Below are positions 30,392 to 42,568 of a DNA stretch of 64,000 nt, piece after piece. The position numbers and the translations under genes were made by a program. The notes under the pieces were generated by a model that worked only from the letters and a program-made list of their open reading frames with translations, was not told where the DNA came from and made no database searches. This DNA comes from Xiphias gladius (Eukaryota > Chordata > Actinopteri > Istiophoriformes > Xiphiidae). The stretch's first letter is position 1; every line of letters starts with the position of its first letter. Where the stretch lies: the NCBI RefSeq assembly GCF_016859285.1, contig NC_053406.1, positions 7,867,001 to 7,931,000 of the forward strand. The letters run 5' to 3'.

Positions 30392-33300
30392 ATGGAGTCA
30401 CTCAACACGTTTGAATCTGAGATGGAGGCTGATGGACAAGGGAACTACTCTCTGTTTCCTGCTCTGGACAGCATTGCAAGCCTGTCAGGGACTGCAGAAA
30501 CTCTGGAGAGGTTGTTCAGACTAATGCCATTTTAAGACACACATGACATACTCTAGCCGTGCCCAAATGAAAATCTATAGTCGGTGGCAATGAGATCTAA
30601 AAAACAAATACATTTTGATACCATGATTTAGTACCATATGTCTCCTAAACAGCAGTGGAGAAGTGCTTTCTGGACTCTTTGTCATTCAAATTGTTTTTTT
30701 TGTTTTGTTTTTTTTGGCTGAGTCGCATCATTTGGTAACAAGTGATTGCACACGTTGTTGAATTCAAAACATATAAACAATAGCTCATGCTTAGTTTCCT
30801 GGTGCAGCTCTATGTTTTACTAAAATATGGATGAGTGTCTGCTCCAAATTTTTTTGATACTTTATTAGTAATGATTTTCAAAGTAAATCAAATAATAACT
30901 TTTCACTGGATGATACTGAACTTTTTCTACAGCGAACCACCCAGCGAAATTGCAGAGAAGCCAAACCTCACATGGCTCGATGCTGCACAGGTATCTGTCA
31001 TTTATTCCTCTAATTCATTGGGGTGTTATTAATAACATTTACCCCGATCAACTCCTGTGAAAGTTTTTTGTTTGGTAACTGTTTTTTTGTTTTAACCTTC
31101 CTCTCGTGTAGATTGTCTTGGAAGAAGCAGGACGTCCCATGCACATAAAGGAGATTAAGCAGAGAATCATCGACAGAGGACTTGTTCAATCCAAGTACAG
31201 CAATCCTCTCAATTTACTACACATCTTTTTGCCCTTGTCCTCAAATGTTAAGCCAAATAATGAAACATTGAGGATGTTTTTTTTTTAATGTTCATTGAAT
31301 ATTTAAGCTTAATGTTTGTTTTAATTTCTTAAGTAGACCACAGACTTCTACCTGAATCTACATTTAGACCCTGCCTATCTTGTTGCTCTCTCCTTGGCAG
31401 TGCAAAATCGAGCCTGGAGGCTGTCATGTACCGTGAGGTAAGGAGAGTGTTTAAGAATTAGTCTGACAGCAACCTCTGCTGTTGAGTATAATAACTTGCA
31501 CCTCCATTTAGCATTTGTGTTAGTTCAGTTCGTACAGTACCTGCGTCGTCTGTTTTTCTGTTATTTTTTCTTCGTGTTTTTCCATCGTGCTTCTTTGACC
31601 TTATTTCATGATTTTAAAGAAGAGAACTGATGTATTCAGTGCAGAGAATATCCTTGCTCACATGCACAAGCCTTGAAGTGGCTGTATCTAATAATGATGG
31701 AATTAATTTAAATTGGGAGTTAGATTTGGCTTTTCCAGCCCGGTGCATTTGGCCTCAGTCTCGCATATGTTTCAGACACAAAAAGGCAGCAGGAGATTCA
31801 AGAGGATTGAGAACAGAAACGGAGTCTTTGCACTGCTGGTGAGTTAACTGGGATACTAATGCCAATTTCACACAAATCCTGAGTATGTTATGGCAAAAAG
31901 CATTTGACCTTTTATGCCAGGCTATTTGTCACTGATAAATACTCAGGCGTTCCTGTTCACACAAGACCTGGGTCCAAAACTGTAGTTGGATACACATCAC
32001 TGCCTGGTATAATTGTACCTTATAGACAGAATGTAATTATATTGAAAATAACATTTCAGTATCATAAAAATTGGCAGGGGCAGTGTTTTTTCAGTGGAGA
32101 TTCAATGCTATCTGGCAGTCTGATAATCTGATATAATCTGCTGTTTATTTCCTTATCAGAATAGAAATGATTTATTTTAATTTCTTTAGTTTTGAACAGC
32201 TTGTGCACATTTTGTTTTCAGTACCTTTCATTGTTTGTCTTACGGCAATTTAAGTGGAAGCTACATCAGTGTTAATTTTTCGTCTACATTTTAGTCTGTA
32301 TTTTCATTCATCCTCCTGAGGGCAACACAAGCGCAAGCCTCAGGTAATTCCCGGCACATATAAATAGATCTTTCTTTCTCTCCCCCTCTGTCTCCTCACA
32401 GACTGATGAGGAGCGGCAGCAGGCCCTGCAGGCCTTCACCGCCCAGTCTTTCCTCAGCTCTCCGCAGCAGAACACCCTCGGCAGCTCTGGCTCAGGTGCC
32501 TCGGCGACCGCCTTCCCGTCCCCCACCAGTTCCTCTGAGCATAAGGCCAAGATGAAGAAAGGTTCCCGGAAAAACCAGAACGAAAAGTACCGGCTCAAGT
32601 ACATCAGGCTGCGCAAAGCAGCTCGTGCTATGATATTTGTGAGTGAACTGTGGATTAATAAAAAGCTGTGCCTAGTTACTGTAGGTTTTCTTTCACATCT
32701 TGCATATATGGTATGATATTTGTTAAGAGTGGCTGATTTTTAAGTCATCATCGGTAAAAACTGTTGTATTTTAATAGAATTTGAGTAACTCTCAGAAACA
32801 GATCAGTTGCGTAGCTCTGTAATTATCAGTGTTTTTAAAACTGTTTTACCCACAGGAGAATGCAGCTCTCTGTGATGAAGTTGCCCACTTAGAAGAAAAG
32901 TTTCTGAGAGCAAAGGAGGAGCGGAGGTGAGTGGACATGTGTCAGCTATGCTTTTGATTCCCATAATGTTCTAAAGCGGTGGCATTGGCCATTTGGTGTG
33001 TTTAGCAGTGATCCCACTTTGTCCTGTTTTGTTGCTCTTATATAATTAATGATGGATTTCTTTTTGTGATGCCGTACGGTGGGAATTTATGATGGTCAAG
33101 TTTCACATTTCTCATTTCATGTGATCTCCAAAACTCTATGATTCATTTATATTTACGTTCATTTTTTATTTCCAGGTTTTTACTGAAGTCGTTGTTGCAG
33201 TACCAGTCCTTGTCAGAGGGGGAGATACTGGTGACACCCAGCTCAAGCTCTCATCCACCTGTGCCGCCTGTGGCATTAACCTCAGGTACTGCCGGGGCTT

Positions 33301-36035
33301 CAGGCCTGTCTGGGGGGCATAACTTGGCGTCGGTGGTGTCAACGGGTGAAGAGGGACCTCTTAAAAAACCCAAGAAGGAAAGGAAAGAGAGAGGAAGGGA
33401 GAATGGAAAGGAAGAACGTGAGTTCTGTGGTCAACTATTAATGCAGATGCTTACTGGTAAGAAATCTGAATGGTTTGCATTCACCTTTCAAGACAGCTTG
33501 CCAAACGTTTTATTCCCTTATATTTGTTCAGTGCCAAAGAAGATGCCTAAGAAGAGAAAGCTCGCAGACGGGTCTCGGAAGCTGGTGCAGCCCATCCCAC
33601 TGGACTCATCTGGTCGTCCTGTCTTTCCCATTGTGCTGGGAGGTTTAACGGTCTACAGTCTGGGAGAGGTCAGTATCTGAGATGAGAGTCTGTTTTATCA
33701 CCATGGTACAGTTATGGTAAACCTCTGATCTGAAGTCTTCTCCCTATTTCAACTTAACCTGGCTACCTTAAATGTAGATTGATGGGCGAAAAAAACAAAA
33801 CAAATATCTGACTGCTCTCCAGATCATCACAGACAGAATGCTGTTCCATGACGAGTGTGCCATCTACCCAGTGGGCTTCTGCAGCACACGAGTCTTTGCC
33901 AGCATGAAAAGCCCCGACCAGCAGTGCCTCTACACCTGCCAAATCAAGGATGGGGGAACAGGCCCACAGGTACACACACAGTTGTGTCACTTTTGCCAAA
34001 TGTCCATCATCATTCTCCCGGACCTAGTACGCAGATGTTAATAAAAGTATTTATAAAAATTGTAAATAAAGCGTTTGGCCTGCTCAGATCAAACACCTAC
34101 TACACTGGCAATCAAGTTGTACTTCTGTCCAGTTTGACATGGTTTGAATGAAATTAAGATATTTTGAAAAGAATTGTACTGACAACCTGATTGCTGTATT
34201 GCAACTGGCGTTACTTTAAATGTTCTCAACGTTGCCGCAACCCCCACCAGTTTGAGATTGTGCCCGAAGAAGATCCTCAGAATGCCATCGTGGCCTCCTC
34301 TGCCCTGACGTGCCACTCCAACCTACTGAAGGCCATCGCGTCTGTAAGGTACAGATGTTCACTACAAAGGCTTCGATTGAATTGATTGTACTTATTCTGC
34401 TTAAATGAACAAACATCTAGAGATTTTGTGTTATTGGGTATGGTGTAAATCAAATGTCCACTGTACGTCCAAGATAATTCAACTTCATTAAAATGCCACT
34501 TTTAATGCATCTGTGTGCTCATTCAACATGTCCTTCTCCTAGTTCCAAGTCTGTGGCACCCATCGTGCCGTCAGGAGCAGACTTCTTTGGCTTCTCTCAC
34601 CCCACCATCCAGAATCTCATCCAGAGTTGTCCTGGAGCACGCAAATGTACCAAGTAAGTTCACTCTGCTTAATGAGCGTGGATTATAATTACAGTACGCA
34701 ACAAGCACTTGACATCTTTTCTTTAAAGATTATCTTTAAAAATAAGAACAAGATTTGTTGTCATGTTTTTACCACATCTTAGACTTTAGCTGTTTACTTG
34801 GAAACGCAGACTCTTCTGGTTCTGTGTCCAGTGCAAATTTTGATTACTGAAACAAGAACATACTGTCAATAATATTTCTGTCAACAGCCTACAAGGAACA
34901 ATACAGGTTTAGGCGTCTAACACATGGCAGACTAAGACTGCATCATTTGCAGACTCAGCCTTAATTTCTAAGATAATTTATTTCTAATTATAATATACAC
35001 AGGCAAATCTCAGCACTTTCAAGATCCACATTAGTTGTACAACTTTGCGAATTGCATGAAATGTTGAGAAGTGTCTCCCAGACAGGGACTACGAGTGAAC
35101 CTTTCTTTACTCCGAACTTTTTATGATGATTAAGATAATGATGTTTACTGGTTGATGTGGAAACCAAACTATTGGATCATATAAAACCGGAGGAGCAGCA
35201 AAACAAGACTGAAAAACATTAAAAAGCCAGGAAAAAGTATTTTTATGTTATGGAAACATGCTGACATAGTTGTATTAATGAATCTATAGTTTGTTAGAAC
35301 CAGATCATCTTCATCATATTCAGTTTTTACCTTGTTTCTTTAGCTACAGATGGATTCGTTTTGAGGTGTGTCGCCCCGGTGATGGCCAGGTTCCTCACAG
35401 CTTATCAGAGGACGATGCCTCTGTCAACTTTGAGGCCTACCAGAGACACCAGGGCTTTGATGAGAACATCAAGACAGAGCACATCACAGGTTACTTAAAT
35501 ATAATTTTCCATACTGGCAATATTTTTTTAGCTTGGCTGTAAATTACCTCTGTCTGTTACAATGACAGGACCTTGATTATCACATGGTCTATACAAGCAA
35601 ACATTTCACAAGCAACGTAGGTTTGCATGGTGTGTCCATCAAACATAGAGGGACACGGTAGCCTCCAGGTTAAACAGCTGGGTTTACTGTAAAGCAGACA
35701 CGTCACAGGTTCAAATGTTTTCGTGGGGAAACAAATGAGAAACTGTGTCTTATTCCTCAACAATTGCTGTCAAAATGTCTTAGCAAATTAGTGAAGCTGC
35801 TGCAGTGGAGCCACTTTATTTCACATTATTTCAAAGTACTTCTATTTTTGTCATTTCTTGCATTTTCTAATGCTTACATGGGGATCGCTCTGCATCACAT
35901 TGACAGTGACTCTTGTTCCTCTATTTGCCCATCTGGCTTTCCTCAGGACAGACACCGCAGTCTCCTAGCTCCTCTCATCAGCACCACCTGACCTCCCCCA
36001 CCATCAAGCCCTCTACCTCATATTTCAACTCCTGA
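30392..36035 (+). CDS. tbrg1: Transforming growth factor beta regulator 1 with N-terminal HARE-HTH-like domain, 14 coding exons
   Basis: Nuclear growth regulator (NIAM in mammals, linked to ARF-p53). Coding exons: 30392-30510, 30933-30990, 31112-31194, 31402-31438, 31776-31838, 32402-32638, 32856-32926, 33176-33417, 33532-33668, 33823-33969, 34251-34348, 34543-34653, 35344-35489, 35947-36035; one frame of 545 residues. Residues about 52-121 (TWLDAAQIVLEEAGRPMH ... NRNGVFALL) fit the HARE-HTH fold. A basic coiled-coil follows (NEKYRLKYIRLRKAAR, EEKFLRAKEERR). Next come Lys-rich nuclear localisation stretches (KKPKKERKERGRE, PKKMPKKRK). FYRN starts near GGLTVYSLGE (about 340) and FYRC at FEIVPEEDPQNA (about 399). 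Human TBRG1 (411 residues) begins close to the NEKYRLKY part, so this protein has about 130 extra N-terminal residues. The first coding exon follows an acceptor at 30365, so an upstream 5' UTR exon is expected. Confidence 0.92.
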
Positions 36036-36159
36036 CTCGGATAGCGCCGCAGAAATCAAAGTCTTACCCGATTGTAATCCTTGTGAACTTTCTTTCTCAT
36101 TAACGAGCCTTACGTTTATTTTTTATTTAAAAAATAACTTCCTGCTTAAATTATTCTTG

Positions 36160-36165
36160 AATAAA
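36160..36165 (+). terminator. Polyadenylation signal of tbrg1
   Basis: AATAAA about 125 nt after the tbrg1 stop codon. The opposing siae transcript likely ends near 36670, so the two 3' ends probably do not overlap by much, if at all. Confidence 0.6.
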
Positions 36166-36677
36166 AGGTGGCATGATAACACAAATTTATGCCATCTTCT
36201 AGCTAGTCCCAGACAGCATTACTGGGGATGTGTGATAGCATGGTTTATGATACTATACTGGATGTGGCTGACGAGTTAGCTTTGTGCTTAACATGCCAAT
36301 AGCAACATAAACCCAATGTCTCTTTAGTAGAAATTACACTCTCACTGTATATAGGCATATGTGCTGGATTTTAGAAATTGTGTCTTAGTTGACATTATGT
36401 TTAAAATGTAATCAGTACAACCTTTTTTACTAGTTGGATTACACAGGAAAAACTTAAAAAGGTTATTAAGCTTTCTCATTCCCTAGTTTTGGCACATGAC
36501 ATACTATAGCATTGGTATTTAACTGTTGGTACCTTAATTCAAGTTTTCCAATTAAATCATGTTTGGATTAATCAATAATTTCATTCTTTTTTTACCAATG
36601 CAAAAGTTTTGGCTTGAAAGAAACACATCCACATAAACTTAGTTGTTGATTTGTCCAAATTATGTAAGTCAAAAGGA

Positions 36678-36683
36678 TTTATT
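36678..36683 (-). terminator. Candidate polyadenylation signal of siae
   Basis: AATAAA on the minus strand about 275 nt beyond the siae stop codon. Other AT-rich candidates exist further downstream, so the true site is uncertain. Confidence 0.45.
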
Positions 36684-36955
36684 TGAATCAGAGTTTTGTT
36701 AAAATAAAAACATGCATTTTTACATTCATAGAGTCCAGCAATTATTGGTAATGGTTCTAATCTAACAGTATAGATTGTATGTATATATAAATATATATAA
36801 AAACACGCACGCACACACGCGTCAATAACCGCTTTCGATGCCCAGAGTGACAAAATGATAGTCGGTGTCCTGCCACACTGACATACATTAGTAGTCGAAT
36901 CAGCTCATTTTGACTCGAGTGTTGTTTTATCACACTGTCTCCTACAGTTTCTTGT

Positions 36956-39900
36956 TCAGTGGCTCTTCCTAACTTCTCCTTTTTGTGGGTAGCGGTTGAA
37001 AATAAAAGGAGGGGCAGGTAAAATCCCACTGGCGCTGTAGATTGGACAGGCTTTAAAGTCGCAGGGCCAATCTCTCCATGCATATCGAAGACCAGCTACT
37101 TCATCAGTGGGCGGACACAAGATGGCAGATAACTGGACAATGGTCGGACCCCACTTTGTGATGGGAGCTGGAACCCAGAGGGACTTAGGTCCGCATGGAG
37201 CTTGAATCCCAGAGCAACAGATCTTTATTAAAAAAAAGATGGGCATAAGTCGGCTCAATTGTTTAATGAGCAAGAAATTAGTTTGTCTCAGAAATGATCA
37301 CCCAACATCAGCTACGACCAATGGTTATTTATGAGTAATAGGTTGATATGCAGCTAAAGTAGTGCTACCTAAATAATGTGTGATATGCCACCACTGTATG
37401 TACGCAGTTAAACATACTATTAAGGTAAACTTGTATTTACTTTGTTATCCAAACTGATGGGTGATTATAGGACAGAAATCTAAATTCACACTGACTACAC
37501 TACTGCCAGCCTTACCTCAAAGATGTCTTTAGACGGTGTGACAGAGACTGACTGGTTGTAGGTGATGTTGACATACATTCGTGAGGACTGGATTTGGTTG
37601 GGGAAAGGTCCAAGGAAGGGTACGTCTTTTTCGTTATAGGCCACTGCCCTTGCTCCCAGTGTCAGTCTGTAGGCTACATCCTGCTTGTCCCGGGGATGGA
37701 TCCTGGGGGCAAAAAAAAAAAAAGGCAGCTCATTACTTCCAAAAGCAAAAGCACGTCACATCATCAAATTTGCATACTTTTAATTAAGACAAAAAACAGC
37801 AGAAAGCAGTTTCCCTGTTGGTTTTTGGTACATCAAGAAAGTCAGGTAATGCTAAAGTTATGACAGGGACTTACTGTGTTTTGGCAGCATATCAGGGGCA
37901 AGTCTGTGAAATATTTTATAAATGTCTCTAATCTAACCCATGACTAACTAGGAGTCAGAGCAGAAATGTTTGAACCGATCCGACCAGAGCTTTTTGCTCC
38001 AATTAAAATGCTTGCAGCAGCATTTTTCTCCTAAGCACACTCTGAAGTGACATCAGGTCAAATCTATAATGGTTGAAAATAGCACTGACCTTCTGCAGCA
38101 CATCTCTGAAATTTAGAGTTAGGGTTACATTAAAATTCCAACGTATGTCAGGCTCGATCACATCTACTATCTCACAGTGTTAATTAATGCCCCTAAAGGC
38201 TAATAATACCTGCATGTTCTTAACCTATACTAAATGAGAATCACACAAACAGTAGGTATAAGCAAATTTTAATGCTTTTTGGTGTTGTGAAGATTTCACT
38301 TGCTATGAATACCCGGATACAGGATCCTTACGTGCCATAGGGTGATGTTTCATCCGGTAAATCCATAGCCACAGCCATGAAAGTTCTCTGCATCCATGGG
38401 TTGGGGACAAAGCCAAAGTCTGCTGTCTGGTGCCAGCGGATGTTTGGAAAGCCATCATCTGTGGGGCCTTTTTTGTAGGTGGACAGCTGCACACAGAGAA
38501 AAAATCATGGATAAGATCTTCAATAATGCAAATGATATTTGCAAAGGCCGTCTTATGTTTTTATTTCATCTACATAGCAGCAGTACAGTAGCATGTCCTT
38601 CTGGTGATACCACTATGGACACTGAAGTCAGAAAATATAAATTTTTACTGATAGTGTCTTTTAAAAGTGCAAATTAAGACTTGCACAGCAGTGAATGTTT
38701 TATGAATGTTTGTTTTTTTCTTATCATCTGCACTTGTTTCTATTACTGAAATACAAACAGTGCCATACCTGGACAAACCCAAAGGGGAAATCAATAGCTG
38801 TCTGCCTCCCTGAGCCCTGGTGAAATGCCATCCTCCAGTCATCAATCATAGCAGGGAAGGAACATTTGTACTTGTCCTGATGATAGTCTGCATTTGCCTC
38901 ACCTGAAAGTGTGAAAAACCTGATACATGTGGTGTATTTAGCTATACAGGCATGCACCTGTGATACCTGTGCAAGTAGCCCTACTGTACCTTGGTACCAG
39001 ATGGCTCCTTTGATGGTCATGTTGAGCAGTGGGTGGATCATTGCATTCCACAAGACAGAATTTCTGTCTTTAGGGCTGAGAAATTTTAACATGCAGAAAG
39101 TAGTAACAGTGCAGTTAGTGCCAGCTAGCTTTTCTTGGTTATTGCACACCAGAAAAGTTTGTGCGCTTGCCTGATAACAGAATTACCATGCATGTCAGAT
39201 GGCAGCTTAGCTGAATTTATATCTTTACCTGTCTCTCGTTTGCTCCAGTCCACACTGCTGCAGAGCTCTTGAAGACGACCAGGCTTCGACAGGCGTGCCT
39301 CCCCAGCAGGACTCCACCAGTCCTATGGGGTACTTCAGAACCTCGTACATGTAACGTCCAAATAGCCAGCACACTGCAGAAAACTCACTCAGATTCCCTG
39401 GAAATACACCTGCCTGTTAATTGATCAATCAGTAGAATGCGAGTTGGTTCGCTCATTGGTTGATATTTGTAAGATGTTTATTTTATCAAATGTGAGTACA
39501 CTATACAGGTCTATATTGTCCTATGCTGTAACCATTAAAAAACAGTAGTTCAGATTTAGGAACACATGCAAAATATGCATGTTTCGATTCCTATGACTGG
39601 TTTAGCCGCAGGTCAATACCCCTGACCAAAAACCTTGGCTGAAAACAAGTCTTTAAGCAGTTCAGTGAATAAATAAATAAATCCTTGACTCACTTGCTGT
39701 GGGCACAGTCCAGGGAAGTTCCACTTGAATCAGATCAGTCAGCTCAGTTTCAGACAGGTTCAAGGCTACCATAAAAGTCCTCACATGAGGATACTTCGCT
39801 GCGAGGGCCAGCTCCTCTGATGCATTGAAAATCTACTGGACAATGAATAAATGAATAACTGAGAGAGTTCATTAACAATAAAATTAACAATAAAATATGA

Positions 39901-40440
39901 AAAAAATACATACATATCTAGTAAAATGGGTTTTTTTGGTCTAGAATGCCTCATGCCATAAATGTATTTGTCCAACCTTTCTGACCATTATAGCTAAAGT
40001 AGGCCTTTTTAGGTTTCACTCCATGTCAGATGTGGGTACTCATCTTTCTATCCCTGATACTGTTCTTTGAAACCAACTGTGATGCACTAGACCAGAAATA
40101 AAGTTAACTTAATTCATGCTGACCTCCTACGTTTTGTGTGCACTATAATCAAAAGGGTTTCGATTCAAGATGCAACCCTAAAGACAGGCTTCTACAGCAC
40201 ATTTACTGTATGTTAGCATGAACCGGCTTATCAGAAAGACAAACAGCTGTACATCTAGCGCAGCCTACCTGTGATGTTTTAAAGTACATGTTGCTCTGCC
40301 CTCCACACAGCCAAATATCTCCAAACAGTACATCTGTCAGAGTGGCCGTGCTGCTCTGAATGGCTGCTGTCACATTGTAGGGACCACCAGCTTCGACAGG
40401 GTCAAGGGTGACTCGCCAGACACCTGTATACGTGATAGAC

Positions 40441-40471
<31 letters not shown>

Positions 40472-41280
40472 GTGATGGTTGGACAGCTCAATAAAAGAAA
40501 ATAAGTGGAGACAGATTTTTAAAAACCACTTCTATCATTGGGACACCCGAGATACGCTGTAGGAAAAGGTGGATGCAAGTCAGTCTTGATATTCTACATA
40601 CAGTGGTAGAATTAACAGCTGATGGGGTGCCTCAAAGGAAAAGGCAAATCAAAAAATGTGATGACACAATACTCAAGTTACAAATATAGAAAATGATTGA
40701 GAGACAACTTTTGAAACTTCCAAACCAGTTTTTTCAGGCCACATCCTAACTGTCCTAACAGTGGTTATACAACATGATCCCTAAAACAAAACTGGGGTCT
40801 CTATAACATCTGCCCCTGTCAGGATCACTGAGTTTGACCTCTGCTGCCTTCAGGACCATGCAGATGTCAGGATAGACTTCCCATCTGACAGCAACTGGCT
40901 GTATTCACCTTTCGTCACAGTGACCGGTGAGGTCTTCTGTTTTATTGGTCCTGATAAGGAGACGGTGACCTGTGCACCCTCAGAGCCGTAGCCCCATAGC
41001 ACAGCTCTCTCTGGAGACTTTTGCAGCACCATGTGGTCTCCATAGTAGGAGGCAAAGCGCAGGTTCCCATCTACACACACAGACAATTACATTATTCCCT
41101 TTACTACAGCAGTGCTTATAAAAACTGTGTGAGAATTGTTTAGAAAGAAAATATTCGTTTCAATTCTTCTACAACGCAGTTTAATGCTGATACACATTTT
41201 GGCACAGTGGTGTACTCACCACAGCTGCCAACGGGAGTTAAAAAAAGTATGTAAACAACACACAGTGTCACTACTGCCAT
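36956..41280 (-). CDS. siae: Sialic acid (sialate) 9-O-acetylesterase, complete, 10 exons
   Basis: Removes O-acetyl groups from sialic acids in lysosomes or after secretion; in mammals it tunes B-cell receptor signalling. Minus-strand exons: 41220-41280, 40909-41070, 40269-40423, 39694-39832, 39229-39397, 38990-39075, 38769-38902, 38332-38486, 37516-37702, 36956-37222. Phases join to 504 residues (human: 523). The start was chosen as the ATG giving a 20-residue hydrophobic signal (MAVVTLCVVYILFLTPVGSC). RFASYYGDHMVLQKSPERAV matches the human N-terminus. The nucleophile motif GQSNM is present (Ser118); the residue two before Gln is Gly where human has Ser (CGGQSNM versus CSGQSNM). Further landmarks: SCWGGTPVEAW, VLWNAMIHPL, IWYQGEANA, DGFPNIRWHQTADFG, HPRDKQDVAYRL, LRYAWRDWPC and the LPAPPF ending. 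It faces tbrg1 tail-to-tail, the same arrangement as on human 11q24. Confidence 0.93.
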
Positions 41281-41452
41281 GACAAGAAGACAAACCACGT
41301 TAACAAAAAGCTGAAAGGCTCTGCCATGCAAACTCACGCCCGATAGCTACCGACAGAACGTGTAACGCTCAGATAACTAACTACCTGACTAATTAACTAA
41401 CACTTGAGTGATTTCTGAGCAAGTTAAGAGGAAAAATAAGGGATTTGAGTTG

Positions 41453-41466
41453 TTCCGGTGACGTCA
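41453..41466. promoter_or_regulatory. Fused ETS-CRE promoter element of siae
   Basis: TTCCGG (41453-41458) directly abuts the palindromic CRE TGACGTCA (41459-41466), about 175 bp upstream of the siae ATG, in a locally GC-rich patch. ETS plus CRE/ATF sites are common in TATA-less housekeeping promoters. The palindromic CRE could also drive transcription rightward, but no rightward gene is recognised. Confidence 0.6.
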
Positions 41467-42084
41467 TCTAGAGGCGCAGCCGGCCGCAACCTTCAAAATA
41501 AAAGTATAGAAAGATTAAATGTGTTAAAATTAGGCTTATTGAAATCCTTTCTCAATATACATATATATATAACTTGTTATATTACAATATTTACTCCAGC
41601 CCTATTTGTATTCCTGTATATATATTTTTATATATATCCAAATTCTATGAACTGTTTTAGTATACATTTTCATTTTTTTCAAGTCTGTCTCAAAATAATA
41701 TTAATATGCCCATATGTACACTCCCAGAGTTATAACTTTTTTCCTAAAGCAGTTTCAGTTAAACAGATTGAGGACAAGCAGTCCTCATTTTGTGCAAAAA
41801 TGCATTTAAAAATTTAGACTGAATCCAGGTCTAAATCAGACAAATCAAGTGGGTATCTTCCAAACTTACAGTCCTTTTACTGCAAAGTGCCCTCTTTGTT
41901 TTACTATTCATCTGCTGCAACTCAGCAAGGAAGCACAGGCCAGCGAAACAAAAGAAGAGAAATTTTGCATTAAAAAGGCCGCAACTTTGAAGGCGCAGTT
42001 TCTCTTTAGCCCTATTTTCTTCTGTCTTAGTTGCCAAATTCTGTGGGGAAAGTAAATCCTCACATAGGCTAGTCTGACCTGTTC

Positions 42085-42160
42085 TTTAAAGCTGCATTAA
42101 TTCATTTTACCACTTGTTGGCAGAAAAAGTCCTCAACAAGCTGAGAGACACACGAATTTA
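42085..42160. repeat. Candidate interspersed repeat end (copy 1)
   Basis: TTTAAAGCTGCATTAATTC followed by TTACCACTTGTTGGCAG resembles sequence at 61828-61870 (TTAAAGATGCATTAAGTAAT ... GACCACT). The shared start suggests two old copies of one element. Right boundaries are not defined. Confidence 0.4.
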
Positions 42161-42491
42161 CAGTCAACAAATGCATACAATTGGCTTTAGCAACGGACAT
42201 TGAGCCATTGAGCCATTAGCATCAATTTGAAGCCTGATCTGATGAATGCAATAATCCCTCTTCTTTTAGCTGTTCTGGTCTCAACCAGCTACTGAAAACA
42301 TTTCATTCTTTAGCTTCCTAGATGTTCTACATTTTGGCTAGACCGCAACACCAGGGCACCCTAAAAACATGTCCGTGACTGACCAGCCTAGTGTTGGAGT
42401 TCCCCCACTGGCTGTGGCTCTTTCTAAAGGAATTAGCACAAACAGTTTCTATTGCATCATCAGGGGGGTGTTTACAGGCAGTGTTTTCTTT

Positions 42492-42568
42492 GTCGCTAGA
42501 TTTACTGACTTTTAAGACCCCTTTAGCGACTTTTGTTTACAAAAGCACGTAGCGACAAATCTAGTGAC
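42492..42568. repeat. Nested inverted repeat
   Basis: GTCGCTAGATTT (42492-42503) pairs with AAATCTAGTGAC (42557-42568) with one mismatch. Between them TTTTGT/ACAAAA forms an inner stem. The AGCGAC motif recurs several times. Probably part of a foldback-type element. Confidence 0.65.

Noticed and set aside
33138-33680. Single 180-residue open frame across two tbrg1 exons
   Set aside because: It reads through a normal GT-AG intron whose sequence is not TBRG1-like. Kept only as a possible retained-intron isoform.
41140-41337. Longer siae start beginning SLHGRAFQLF
   Set aside because: Its first codon is GTG. The first in-frame ATG (41280) directly begins a good signal peptide.
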